Part shown: positions 1 through 6,272 of the stretch, piece after piece
Layout: each line of letters begins with the position of its first letter
Position numbering within the stretch: position 1 is the first letter of the stretch
Source of the DNA: an uncultured Clostridium sp.
Lineage (GTDB): Bacteria > Bacillota > Clostridia > TANB77 > CAG-508
Assembly: GCA_905213875.1 (NCBI GenBank)
Contig: CAJMJN010000027.1
Span: 1 to 14,839 of the forward strand
Length of the DNA stretch: 14,839 nucleotides
Reading direction: 5' to 3'
Translations under genes and position numbers: made by a program
Notes under the pieces: generated by a model
The model's input: only the letters and a program-made list of their open reading frames with translations
What the model was told of the DNA's origin: nothing
The model's database searches: none

Positions 1-4
1 TAGA

Positions 5-87
5 CGTTAAGTAAGGAATTTCCAAGGAGCCTTCAAAAAGGTTCGAAGAACGTTTTTGGTAGGTTCAATGGAAATTCCACTAACGTG
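5..87. repeat. Nested imperfect palindrome (extended hairpin)
   Basis: An outer pair, GGAATTTCC (15-23) with GGAAATTCC (70-78), is extended by CGTTA (5-9) with TAACG (81-85). Inside it, AAAAA-G-GTTC-GAA-GAAC-G-TTTTT (36-58) forms a second hairpin with a single G-G mismatch. The sequence could fold as RNA or extrude as a cruciform. It lies upstream of mobile-element relics, so the end of an element is one reading and a structured RNA another. I do not recognise the family. Confidence 0.55.
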
Positions 88-120
88 GCGTTTTTTGTGC
101 TTTTCAGAGCATAAAAACGC
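88..120. repeat. Second hairpin beside the first palindrome
   Basis: GCGTTTTT (88-95) pairs with AAAAACGC (113-120), and TGCT pairs with AGCA inside. It is almost adjacent to the palindrome at 5-87. A terminator is possible, but no T-run follows the right arm, so it may instead belong to the same structured element. Confidence 0.5.
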
Positions 121-137
121 ACAGAAAGGGGCGGAAA

Positions 138-221
138 ATGGGATTTAGTGAAATGGTAGAAATATTACAACAAAGGCATAGTACTAAATTGCTCGTTCCT
201 CGCAATGGTATAAATGAATAA
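138..221 (+). CDS. Possible 27-residue ORF, unknown
   Basis: An ATG at 138 with a purine-rich AAAGGGGCGG (125-134) just upstream opens 27 codons and stops at TAA 219-221. The peptide begins MGFSEMVEIL and ends LVPRNGINE. It has no membrane segment or recognisable motif. Base composition here is less A-rich than in the surrounding genes. It may be a remnant of a larger gene, a conserved part of a mobile-element end read by chance, or a real small gene. Only conservation of the amino acids over the DNA would support coding. Confidence 0.2.
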   Translation: MGFSEMVEILQQRHSTKLLVPRNGINE

Positions 222-234
222 AAGTGGAAAAAAA

Positions 235-263
235 TTGAAAATATGGTAAACCTCGTGTATAAT
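235..263 (+). promoter_or_regulatory. Sigma-A promoter of the broken recombinase
   Basis: TTGAAA (235-240) and a consensus TATAAT (258-263) are 17 bp apart. The ribosome-binding site AGGAGG (301-306) and ATG 316 lie downstream. The expression signals are intact although the gene they serve is not. Confidence 0.75.
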
Positions 264-315
264 ATAATTATGTAACTTGATAGTTGCAAATATATTAAAC
301 AGGAGGTTTTTTGAT

Positions 316-911
316 ATGACAAATGAACAAATAATAAGCAAAATGAAAGATGACATGAAAATGAGAGGATTTTCATATTGGACAGAAGAAAGACAGAAGA
401 AAGTTATTTAGGGAAAACAAAAGATATAATGAAATATTTCAATAAACCAATGGAAAAAGTAGAAACAGAAGAATTAAGGAATTTTCTACTAAAACACTTA
501 AGAGAAGAAAGAAAATTATCAGAACGAAGTGTAAATTACTACAATTCAGTAATAAGATTCATGTATGAGGTAACACTGGATAAAATAATAAATAAGAAAC
601 AACTGCCGATGTATAGAAAAAGGAGAAAAATGAAAGATGTGCTAACAAAAGAAGAGTTAAGCACTTTTTTTAATGCTTGTGAAAATTACATGTATAAAAC
701 GATATTTATGATGATATATGGAAGTGGATTAAGAGTATCAGAGGCAGTAAATTTAAGAATAGAAGATATAGATAGTAGAAAAATGAGAATATTTGTAAGA
801 GCAGGAAAAGGAGGAAAAGATAGATATACAGTATTACCAAAAACAAGTTTAGAAATGTTAAGAAAATATTACAAAATGTACAAACTAAAACATCTAGAAG
901 GCAATTTATGA
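316..911 (+). pseudogene. Tyrosine recombinase/integrase, frameshifted and truncated
   Basis: The original start is ATG 316, 9 nt after AGGAGG (301-306). That frame stops at TAG 409-411 after 31 codons. The cause is visible: the 11-mer ACAGAAGAAAG occurs twice in tandem (382-392, 393-403). Removing one copy restores a single frame into the 378-911 reading, which can only begin at an unsupported TTG. The restored protein has an N-terminal SAM-like core-binding region (...LSERSVNYYNSVIRFMYE) and the first half of the catalytic domain, with Arg I in GSGLRVSEAVNL and the beta-hairpin Lys in GKGGKDRY. The HxxR box and the nucleophilic Tyr are missing because the sequence changes to reverse transcriptase near 905. 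It cannot be a working recombinase. Related enzymes of about 280-300 residues belong to the XerC/D-like integrase family. Confidence 0.85.
382..403. repeat. 11-bp tandem duplication that breaks the recombinase
   Basis: Two perfect adjacent copies of ACAGAAGAAAG. Eleven bases shift the frame; deleting one copy joins ...FSYWTEE to SYLGKTKD with no other change. This is probably a replication-slippage or repair event in an already mobile gene. Confidence 0.9.
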
Positions 912-1459
912 AGATGACTGTGTATACTGCTTTCAGTATAAAAATGAAGCAGAACTTTTCATAAATAAATTATTACCAAAAGACTAGAAAAGTTTGTCTT
1001 AGAGTTGGCAAAGGACAAGACGAAACTAATATCTTTTGGAAGATTTGCAAAAGAGCGTAGTAAAAAAGTAAAAGTAGAAACATTTGACTTTTTAGGTTTC
1101 ACGCATTATTGTGGATTAAGTAAAAGAGGACAATTAGAGTAAAAAGGAAAACAGCAAAAAAGAAATTTAATGCTAAAGTCAAAGAAATGAAAATATGGAT
1201 AAAAGACCACAGATATTTAAAAGTAACAGAAATGATTAAACAAATAAATATAAAATTAAGAGGTCATTATCAATATTATGGAGTAACAGACAACGCATAC
1301 AGTATAAGCCTTTTTAAGAGATGTGTAAATAAACTTTTATGGAAATGGCTAAATAGACGAAGCGAGAGGAAAAGTTATACAAACGAAGAATTTAAGGAAA
1401 TGATAAAACAAAACCCTCTGCTAATGCCTAAAATCTATGTGAATATTTATGATGTGTGA
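907..1459 (+). pseudogene. Group II intron reverse transcriptase/maturase, 3' remnant
   Basis: The remnant starts at TATGAAGATGAC (907-918), which reads YEDD where the catalytic YADD belongs, and continues CVYCFQYKNEAELF. After an apparent one-base loss in the A-run at 978-981 the frame continues RLEKFVLELAKDKTKLISFG and TFDFLGFTHYC to about 1133. A second one-base loss at about 1134-1135 moves it to RVKRKTAKKKFNAKVKEM and then LRGHYQYYGVTDNAYS, KWLNRRSERKSYT, ending at 1459. These are the end of the RT palm, the thumb and the maturase (GIIM) domain of intron-encoded proteins. The fingers and most of the palm are absent. Both losses lie in homopolymer runs, so base-calling error is possible for either, but not for the missing 5' half. 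Confidence 0.85.
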
Positions 1460-1472
1460 ATTATATTACGGG

Positions 1473-1543
1473 GAACCGTATGCGGGAAATCTGTACGTAA
1501 GGGTCTAAAAGGGGTACAGTCCAGTAATGGCTGTGTCTACCTT
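1473..1543 (+). ncRNA. Degenerate group II intron domains V and VI
   Basis: Positions 1473-1505 (GAACCGTATGCGG...GGGTC, 33 nt) follow the domain V pattern, in which canonical copies start GAGC, end GUUC and span 34 nt. The catalytic AGC triad reads AAC here, one base is missing near the GNRA loop, and the lower stem is mismatched. Positions 1513-1541 (GGTACAG...CTGTGTCTACC) form a domain VI-like stem. The position 13 nt after the maturase stop is where domains V/VI lie in intact introns. The intron should be unable to splice. The 3' boundary at about 1541-1543 is approximate. Confidence 0.7.
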
Positions 1544-1565
1544 GCTTAAATTTTTTTAAATATCT

Positions 1566-1593
1566 TTTACAAACTAGTAATATCTGGTAAAAT
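1566..1593 (+). promoter_or_regulatory. Promoter-like sequence within a 16-bp repeat
   Basis: TTTACA (1566-1571), 16 bp, then TAAAAT (1588-1593) with an extended TG at 1585-1586. The segment 1580-1595 recurs exactly at 2615-2630, where it forms the -10 region of the trmB promoter. Here only a hairpin lies immediately downstream, so if active it would make a very short RNA. Confidence 0.3.
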
Positions 1594-1604
1594 AATACAC
1601 CATC

Positions 1605-1640
1605 TCCCAGAGGTTCTTTGGACTTCTGGGAAATTTATTT
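1605..1640 (+). terminator. Hairpin, probable terminator between convergent units
   Basis: TCCCAGA (1605-1611) pairs with TCTGGGA (1625-1631), followed on the plus strand by AATTTATTTT. The hairpin lies only 9 nt beyond the stop of the minus-strand RluA gene and could end transcription from both sides. The U-tract is imperfect and is absent on the minus strand. Confidence 0.45.
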
Positions 1641-2512
1641 TAATTAAATATAAAATCACCTGGCACAGGAGCCTCAAAACTTAAAGCATGTTTAGCAACA
1701 GGATGAATAAAATTAATTTTATAACTATGCAAAGCTTGTCTAGCTATTAAATTAGAGCTATTGCCATATAAAGTATCACCTAAAAGTGGATGCCCAATAT
1801 AACTAAAATGAACTCTTATTTGATGAGTCCTACCAGTTTTTAAAATACACTTTACTAAACTATAATTATCAAATTCTTTTAAAACAGTAAATTTTGTTAT
1901 TGACTTTTGCCCATCCTGGCTAACACATCTTTCTATAATACTTCTAGGTTTTCTACTAATTGGTAAATCAATAATGCCAGATTTTTCATTTAAGTGACCT
2001 TCCACTAAACAGATATACTCTTTTTTAAAATCATCAGTTTGCATTTGGGTTGAAAGTTGTTCTTGAATATACTCACATTTAGCAAAAACAACAAGTCCAG
2101 ATGTATTTAAATCAAGCCTATTTACAGGTCTTATTTTCTTTTTTAATCCAATAGAGTCAAAATAAAATCGAATACCATTAGAAAGTGAATCTGTATAATG
2201 CAACATAGATGGATGAACAGGTATGCCAGCAGATTTATTTATGACAATTAACCATTCATCTTCATAAATGATGTCTAATTTCATTTTAGTAGGAACAATA
2301 TTAGAAGTATCTTCTTCATAATCAAAATCTATGGTAATTAAATTATTTAAATTAATGGAATCTCTTGTGTCTGCTACAATAGAATTTTTATAAATATGAT
2401 GTAATCTAATTAGTTTATTTCTTAATCTAGAAGAAATATTAAATTCATTTATAAGTATTTGATTAATATTTGTGTACTTACAATTTTCTTTAACAATATA
2501 ATTTAATTTCAT
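1640..2512 (-). CDS. RluA-family rRNA/tRNA pseudouridine synthase
   Basis: A 290-residue cytoplasmic enzyme that isomerises specific uridines in structured RNA to pseudouridine. Residues 16-60 resemble a shortened S4-like RNA-binding region. The catalytic domain follows, with NRLDLNTSGLVVFAK around residue 131, in which Asp134 is the expected catalytic aspartate, and the late GRTHQIRVH motif. The family consensus HRLDxxTSG has Asn in place of His here, a known type of variation. Length fits the RluC/RluD-type group, but the target (23S rRNA or tRNA) cannot be read from sequence. The start has GAAAGGA 11 nt upstream and its own promoter (2564-2592), divergent from trmB. It is intact, unlike the mobile DNA it faces. 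Confidence 0.9.
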   Translation of the reverse strand: MKLNYIVKENCKYTNINQILINEFNISSRLRNKLIRLHHIYKNSIVADTRDSINLNNLITIDFDYEEDTSNIVPTKMKLDIIYEDEWLIVINKSAGIPVHPSMLHYTDSLSNGIRFYFDSIGLKKKIRPVNRLDLNTSGLVVFAKCEYIQEQLSTQMQTDDFKKEYICLVEGHLNEKSGIIDLPISRKPRSIIERCVSQDGQKSITKFTVLKEFDNYSLVKCILKTGRTHQIRVHFSYIGHPLLGDTLYGNSSNLIARQALHSYKINFIHPVAKHALSFEAPVPGDFIFN

Positions 2513-2563
2513 ACAAAGATTAATCCTTTCTTATTAATAAAATGCTTATAATTAAGCAATAAC

Positions 2564-2592
2564 ATTATATAGAAAAATTTACATAATGTAAA
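2564..2592 (-). promoter_or_regulatory. Promoter of the RluA-family gene
   Basis: Read on the minus strand: TTTACA (2592-2587), 17 bp, TATAAT (2569-2564). It is about 50 nt upstream of the start codon and back to back with the trmB promoter. Confidence 0.65.
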
Positions 2593-2599
2593 GAATATC

Positions 2600-2628
2600 T
2601 TGAATAATTAAATTATATCTGGTAAAAT
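2600..2628 (+). promoter_or_regulatory. Promoter of trmB
   Basis: TTGAAT (2600-2605), 17 bp, TAAAAT (2623-2628) with an extended TG at 2620-2621. The -35 elements of this promoter and of the divergent RluA promoter are only 7 bp apart, so the two polymerases may compete. Confidence 0.6.
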
Positions 2629-2697
2629 AACAAACGTAGAATAAGAAATTAAGAGATTATAAAAATAATTAAAATTAGAATAAAGAAAGAGGAAAAT

Positions 2698-3360
2698 ATG
2701 AGAATAAGATTTAAAAAATGGGCAAGACCAGAATTAGAAGCAAGTAATTTTTATGAAGATAATCCAGAAGAATGGAAAGGAAAATGGAAAGAACATTTTG
2801 CAGATAATAGCAAACCATTAATGTTAGAACTAGGTTGTGGAAAAGGACAATTTATATCAAAATTAGCCGTAGAAAATCAAGAAACTAACTATTTAGCAAT
2901 TGACTTAGTTGATGCAATGCTAGGTTTAGCTAAAAGAAACATAGAAGAAACTTATAAAGAAGCAAATATAGAACCTAAAAACGTAATGCTTACAAGGTTT
3001 GATATAGAAAGAATAAATCTAATATTAGATGAAAAAGATAAGATAGAAAGAATATATATAAACTTTTGTAATCCATGGCCAAAAGGAAAACATAGAAAAA
3101 AGAGACTTACACATACAAGACAATTAGAAAAATATAAACAATTTTTAATTCCTAATGGGGAAATATATTTTAAAACAGATGATGATAGTTTATTTGAATC
3201 AAGTTTATTATATTTTGAAGAAGCAGGATTTAAGCTATTAAATAAAACATATGATTTACATAATGAACCTATATTTGAAAAAAATATAGAAACAGAACAT
3301 GAAAAAATGTTTTCAGAGCAAGGAATAAAAATAAAAGCATTAATTGCACAATTAAGATAG
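2698..3360 (+). CDS. trmB: tRNA (guanine-46-N7)-methyltransferase TrmB
   Basis: A 220-residue SAM-dependent enzyme that makes m7G46 in the variable loop of tRNA in the cytoplasm. Motif I of the Rossmann methyltransferase fold is LELGCGKG (residues 43-50), followed by the acidic strand end AIDL (67-70). The TrmB signature is NFCNPWPKGKHRKKRL (122-137), with IYFKTDDDSLF (157-167) after it. Many TrmB proteins have DPWPK where this one has NPWPK; the FCNPWPK form is, as I recall, usual in Clostridia, so I do not read it as a defect. AGAGG lies 5 nt before the ATG. The DUF4116 gene follows after a hairpin and is probably cotranscribed. Length is normal for the family. Confidence 0.95.
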   Translation: MRIRFKKWARPELEASNFYEDNPEEWKGKWKEHFADNSKPLMLELGCGKGQFISKLAVENQETNYLAIDLVDAMLGLAKRNIEETYKEANIEPKNVMLTRFDIERINLILDEKDKIERIYINFCNPWPKGKHRKKRLTHTRQLEKYKQFLIPNGEIYFKTDDDSLFESSLLYFEEAGFKLLNKTYDLHNEPIFEKNIETEHEKMFSEQGIKIKALIAQLR

Positions 3361-3386
3361 TCTAACTAAAAAATGTAACTATCTTA
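3353..3386 (+). promoter_or_regulatory. Intercistronic hairpin across the trmB stop
   Basis: TAAGATAGT (3353-3361) pairs perfectly with ACTATCTTA (3378-3386), with a 16-nt loop. The left arm contains the trmB stop codon, and the right arm ends at the ribosome-binding site of the next gene. There is no U-tract, so it is not a terminator. It could act in RNA processing, mRNA stability or translation of the downstream gene. Confidence 0.5.
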
Positions 3387-3402
3387 GAAAGGGATGAAAC
3401 AA

Positions 3403-3915
3403 TTGACTGAAGAAGAAGTAATAAAAAATAAAAATGACAAACAATTTATATTAAAAGCAGTTTCTGAGAACGGGAAATTTTTAGATTTAGCTTCACCAGA
3501 GTTACAAAATGATAAAGAAGTTGTTATGCAAGCTTTAGAACAAGATCCAGAGGCATTAGAATTTGCAAGTCAAAAATTAAAAAATGATAAAGAAGTAATA
3601 ATGAAAGGTGTAACAGGGGCACCTTGGACAATATGTTATGCATCAGATAAATTAAGAGAAGATAGAGAAATAATAATGGAAAGTTGTAAAACCTATGGAC
3701 AAGGACTATATTTTGCAAGCAAAGAGTTAAGAGATGATAGAGAAATTGTAAAAACAGCAATTACAAATAAAGGTATAATAATAAAATATGCTTCTGAAAG
3801 ATTAAAAAAAGATAAAGAACTTGCAATGATAGCAGTAAAGCAAAATAAACAAGCATATCATTTTATATCAAAAGAGTTACAACAAGATGAAGATATAAAA
3901 GAAATAATGGGATAA
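3403..3915 (+). CDS. DUF4116-type repeat protein
   Basis: About 170 residues, almost wholly made of six to seven copies of a unit of about 25 residues with the pattern NDKEVVMxAxxxxxxALEFASxxL (LQNDKEVVM, LKNDKEVIM, LREDREIIM, LRDDREIVK, LKKDKELAM, LQQDEDIKE). This is the DUF4116 repeat, seen in bacterial, protist and viral proteins; its function is unknown. The units should form paired helices in a solenoid, suggesting protein binding. There is no signal peptide or membrane segment. Start choice: ATG 3394 touches the ribosome-binding site AAAGGG (3388-3393), leaving no spacing, whereas TTG 3403 in the same frame is 9 nt away and gives MTEEEVIK. I prefer the TTG. The gene is probably cotranscribed with trmB and ends at the terminator 3928-3955. 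Confidence 0.75.
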   Translation: MTEEEVIKNKNDKQFILKAVSENGKFLDLASPELQNDKEVVMQALEQDPEALEFASQKLKNDKEVIMKGVTGAPWTICYASDKLREDREIIMESCKTYGQGLYFASKELRDDREIVKTAITNKGIIIKYASERLKKDKELAMIAVKQNKQAYHFISKELQQDEDIKEIMG

Positions 3916-3927
3916 AATTTATAAATA

Positions 3928-3955
3928 AAAGTACAAGCAAAGTCTTGTACTTTTT
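3928..3955 (+). terminator. Rho-independent terminator after the trmB unit
   Basis: AAAGTACAAG (3928-3937), a 6-nt loop, CTTGTACTTT (3944-3953), and a T-run to 3955. The right arm also supplies the -35 element of the pta promoter. Confidence 0.85.
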
Positions 3956-3973
3956 ATGATTTACCTATATAAT
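3945..3973 (+). promoter_or_regulatory. Promoter of the pta-ackA-ackA operon
   Basis: TTGTAC (3945-3950), 17 bp, TATAAT (3968-3973). The -35 box lies inside the right arm of the preceding terminator. The pta start is 30 nt beyond the -10. Confidence 0.7.
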
Positions 3974-4003
3974 GTAGGCATAATAAAAACAAGGAGGAAT
4001 AAT

Positions 4004-5014
4004 ATGTCATTTATAGATGGAATAAAAGAAAGAGCAAGAAAAGAAATCAAAACAATAGTACTTCCAGAAGCAGATGACTTAAGAGTTTTAAAGGCAACAG
4101 AGCAAATAATAAAGGAAGAATTTGCTAAAATTGTATTAATAGGACAAAAAGACAAAATTCAAAATTTAGCAAAAGAGAATAATATTAATATAAATGGAGC
4201 TAAAATAGTAGACCCTAGAACATCAGAAAAACATCAAGAATATGTTGAACTTTTATATAACTTAAGAAAACATAAAGGAATGACAATTGAACAAGCAGAG
4301 GAATTTGTAAATGATCCAGTATATTTTGGAACATTGATGTTAAAAGATACAAACTCAGAAGCAGATGGATTAGTATCAGGAGCAGCTCATTCAACATCAG
4401 ACACATTAAGACCAGCACTTCAAATTTTAAAAACTGCACCAGGAACTAAATTAGTTTCAGCATTTTTTGTTATGGTAGTTCCAGATTGTGAATATGGTGA
4501 TAATGGAACATTTATATTTGGAGATAGTGGATTAAACGAAAATCCAGATGATGAAAAATTGTCTGAAATAGCTATCTCTTCAAGTAGAAGTTTTAAACAA
4601 TTAGTAGAAAAAGAACCAAAAGTAGCAATGCTTTCATACTCAACACATGGAAGTGCACATTCAGAATTAACAGAAAAGGTAATTAATGCAACTAAAAAAG
4701 TAAAAGAAAAAGAACCTAATTTATTAGTTGATGGAGAATTACAATTAGATGCAGCAATAATACCAGAAATTGCAGAATCTAAAGCACCTAATAGTCCAAT
4801 AAAAGGTGATGCAAATGTTTTAATATTTCCAAATTTAGATGCAGGAAACATTGGATATAAACTAGTTCAAAGATTAGGAAAAGCAGAAGCATATGGACCA
4901 CTTTGTCAAGGAATAGCAAGACCAGTAAATGATTTATCAAGAGGATGTAATAGTAAAGATATCGTTGGAGTAGTTGCCATTACAGCTGTACAGGCACAAA
5001 CTCAAGATATATAA
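4004..5014 (+). CDS. pta: Phosphate acetyltransferase
   Basis: A 336-residue cytoplasmic enzyme that converts acetyl-CoA and phosphate to acetyl phosphate and CoA, feeding acetate kinase. It has the short single-domain Pta form found in Firmicutes and methanogens. Conserved blocks are TIVLPEADD (17-25), DGLVSGAAHSTSDTLRPALQ (121-140), SYSTHGSA (211-218), DGELQLDAA (243-251), NVLIFPNLDAGNIGYKL (271-287) and GPLCQGIARPVNDLSRGC (298-315). Ser312-Arg313 matches the catalytic DLSRG region described for the Methanosarcina enzyme. The reading frame is open upstream to 3956, but AAGGAGG (3991-3997) stands 6 nt before ATG 4004 and the protein then begins MSFIDGIKER as in relatives. It is first in the operon with two acetate kinases. 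Confidence 0.97.
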   Translation: MSFIDGIKERARKEIKTIVLPEADDLRVLKATEQIIKEEFAKIVLIGQKDKIQNLAKENNININGAKIVDPRTSEKHQEYVELLYNLRKHKGMTIEQAEEFVNDPVYFGTLMLKDTNSEADGLVSGAAHSTSDTLRPALQILKTAPGTKLVSAFFVMVVPDCEYGDNGTFIFGDSGLNENPDDEKLSEIAISSSRSFKQLVEKEPKVAMLSYSTHGSAHSELTEKVINATKKVKEKEPNLLVDGELQLDAAIIPEIAESKAPNSPIKGDANVLIFPNLDAGNIGYKLVQRLGKAEAYGPLCQGIARPVNDLSRGCNSKDIVGVVAITAVQAQTQDI

Positions 5015-5063
5015 TTAACCAAATTCGCAAAAAAATATGCGACACTGAAAGGAATGGGATGAT

Positions 5064-6272
5064 ATGAAAATTTTAGTATTAAACTCAGGAAGCTCATCAC
5101 TAAAATATCAAGTGATAGACATGGAATCTGAAAAAGTTTTGGCAAAAGGAAATTTTGAAAGAATAGGGCAAGCACGTTCATTTTTAACACATAAAGTAAA
5201 TGGAGAAAAGCACAAATTTGAAATGAGGGCTGAAAATCACGAAGAAGCAATTAGATTTGTGTTAAAAAGACTTACAAATGAAAACTATGGAGTAATGAAA
5301 AGTTTAGACGAATTAATAGGAATAGGACATAGAGTTGTACATGGAGGAGAAAAATTTACAGAACCAGTAATAATAACAGATGAAGTTATTGATACAATAA
5401 AAGAATGCACAGAATTAGCGCCATTACATAACCCATCAGCAATATTAGGAATGGAAGCATGTAAAAGAATAGTACCTAATATAAAAATGGTTGCAGTTTT
5501 CGACACAGCATTTCACCAAACGATTCCCAAAGAAAGATATTTATACCCAATACCATATGAATATTATGAAAAATATGGCATTAGAAAATATGGATTTCAT
5601 GGTACATCACATAAATATGTTGCATATAGAGTTGCAGAATTAATGGAAAAAGATGTAAAAGATTTAAAAATTATAAATTGCCATTTAGGTCAAGGTGGAA
5701 GTATATGTGCTATACAAAATGGCAAATCAGTTGACACAAGTATGGGATTAACACCACTTGGTGGAATTGTTATGGCTACAAGAAGTGGAGACTTAGATCC
5801 ATCAGTACTTACATATCTAATGGAAAGACATGAATTAAATGCAAGAGAAATGGAAAAAATATTAAATAAAGAATCAGGAGTATATGGAATTTCAGGAGTT
5901 TCTGTTGACTTTAGAGATATCGAAGTAGAAGCTGCATCTGGTGATAAAAATTCACAAAGAGCATTAGATATATTTCATGATTCTGTTGCAGGTTATGTTG
6001 CAAAATATATGGTTGCAATGGGAGGAGCAGATGTTATTACATTCACAGCAGGTGTTGGAGAAAAAGGTCAAGACTCTAGACAAGAAATATGTAATAGATT
6101 AAAATATTTTGGAATAAAACTTGACGAAAAACATAATCAAGAAATAAAAGGTGATGAAGATAAAGTTTCATCAGAAGATTCTAGCATACCAGTATATGTA
6201 GTTCCAACAAATGAAGAACTAATGATAGCTAGAGAAACTAAAAAATGTATAGAAGAAGGAGAAAGAAAATAA
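5064..6272 (+). CDS. ackA: Acetate kinase, first copy
   Basis: 402 residues; transfers phosphate between acetyl phosphate and ADP to give acetate and ATP, the second step after Pta. Family landmarks: N-terminal NSGSSSLKYQ with Asn7, HRVVHGG (Arg90), LHNP (His122), FDTAFH (Asp147), YGFHGTSH (Phe178, His179), TRSGDLDP (Arg240) and TNEEL (Glu384), all one position before or level with the numbered residues of the Methanosarcina thermophila enzyme. The acetate-pocket set (Val92, Leu121, Phe178, Pro231) is complete. Oddity: the adenosine-side motif GIGEN reads GVGEK (331-334 is VGEK), so the usual Asn is Lys334. AAAGGA (5049-5054) precedes the start. Its stop codon overlaps the start of the second copy by one base (TAATG), implying translational coupling. 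Confidence 0.95.
   Translation: MKILVLNSGSSSLKYQVIDMESEKVLAKGNFERIGQARSFLTHKVNGEKHKFEMRAENHEEAIRFVLKRLTNENYGVMKSLDELIGIGHRVVHGGEKFTEPVIITDEVIDTIKECTELAPLHNPSAILGMEACKRIVPNIKMVAVFDTAFHQTIPKERYLYPIPYEYYEKYGIRKYGFHGTSHKYVAYRVAELMEKDVKDLKIINCHLGQGGSICAIQNGKSVDTSMGLTPLGGIVMATRSGDLDPSVLTYLMERHELNAREMEKILNKESGVYGISGVSVDFRDIEVEAASGDKNSQRALDIFHDSVAGYVAKYMVAMGGADVITFTAGVGEKGQDSRQEICNRLKYFGIKLDEKHNQEIKGDEDKVSSEDSSIPVYVVPTNEELMIARETKKCIEEGERK

Larger units (their letters stand above)
235..1543 (+). mobile_element. Relic of mobile DNA: tyrosine recombinase fused to a group II intron remnant
   Basis: This stretch joins the promoter and 5' two-thirds of a tyrosine recombinase (316-911) directly to the 3' part of a group II intron: the reverse transcriptase from its YxDD motif onward, then domains V and VI. 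Neither part is complete and both carry frame-breaking lesions. The junction lies near 903-910. Recombinases of this kind sit with IS91-like transposases in some Clostridia, which is family knowledge of limited certainty; no such transposase is seen here. The outer ends are not defined. The palindromes at 5-120 may belong to it. Confidence 0.65.

Noticed and set aside
104..376. 90-codon minus-strand ORF over the left edge and recombinase start
   Set aside because: Composition is that of an antisense reading, and it overlaps a good plus-strand promoter and ribosome-binding site.
3394..3915. DUF4116 repeats as DNA tandem repeats
   Set aside because: The periodicity is at protein level. Nucleotide identity between units is patchy, so this is an old protein repeat and not a recent DNA expansion.
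4420..4851. 143-codon minus-strand ORF inside pta
   Set aside because: It lies wholly opposite a well-conserved pta frame, has no ribosome-binding site of note, and reads as low-complexity Ser/Pro/Phe-rich sequence typical of an antisense shadow.
5025..5042. TCGCA/TGCGA hairpin between pta and the first ackA
   Set aside because: A five-base stem with an A-rich loop and no U-tract is too weak to call a terminator or regulatory element.
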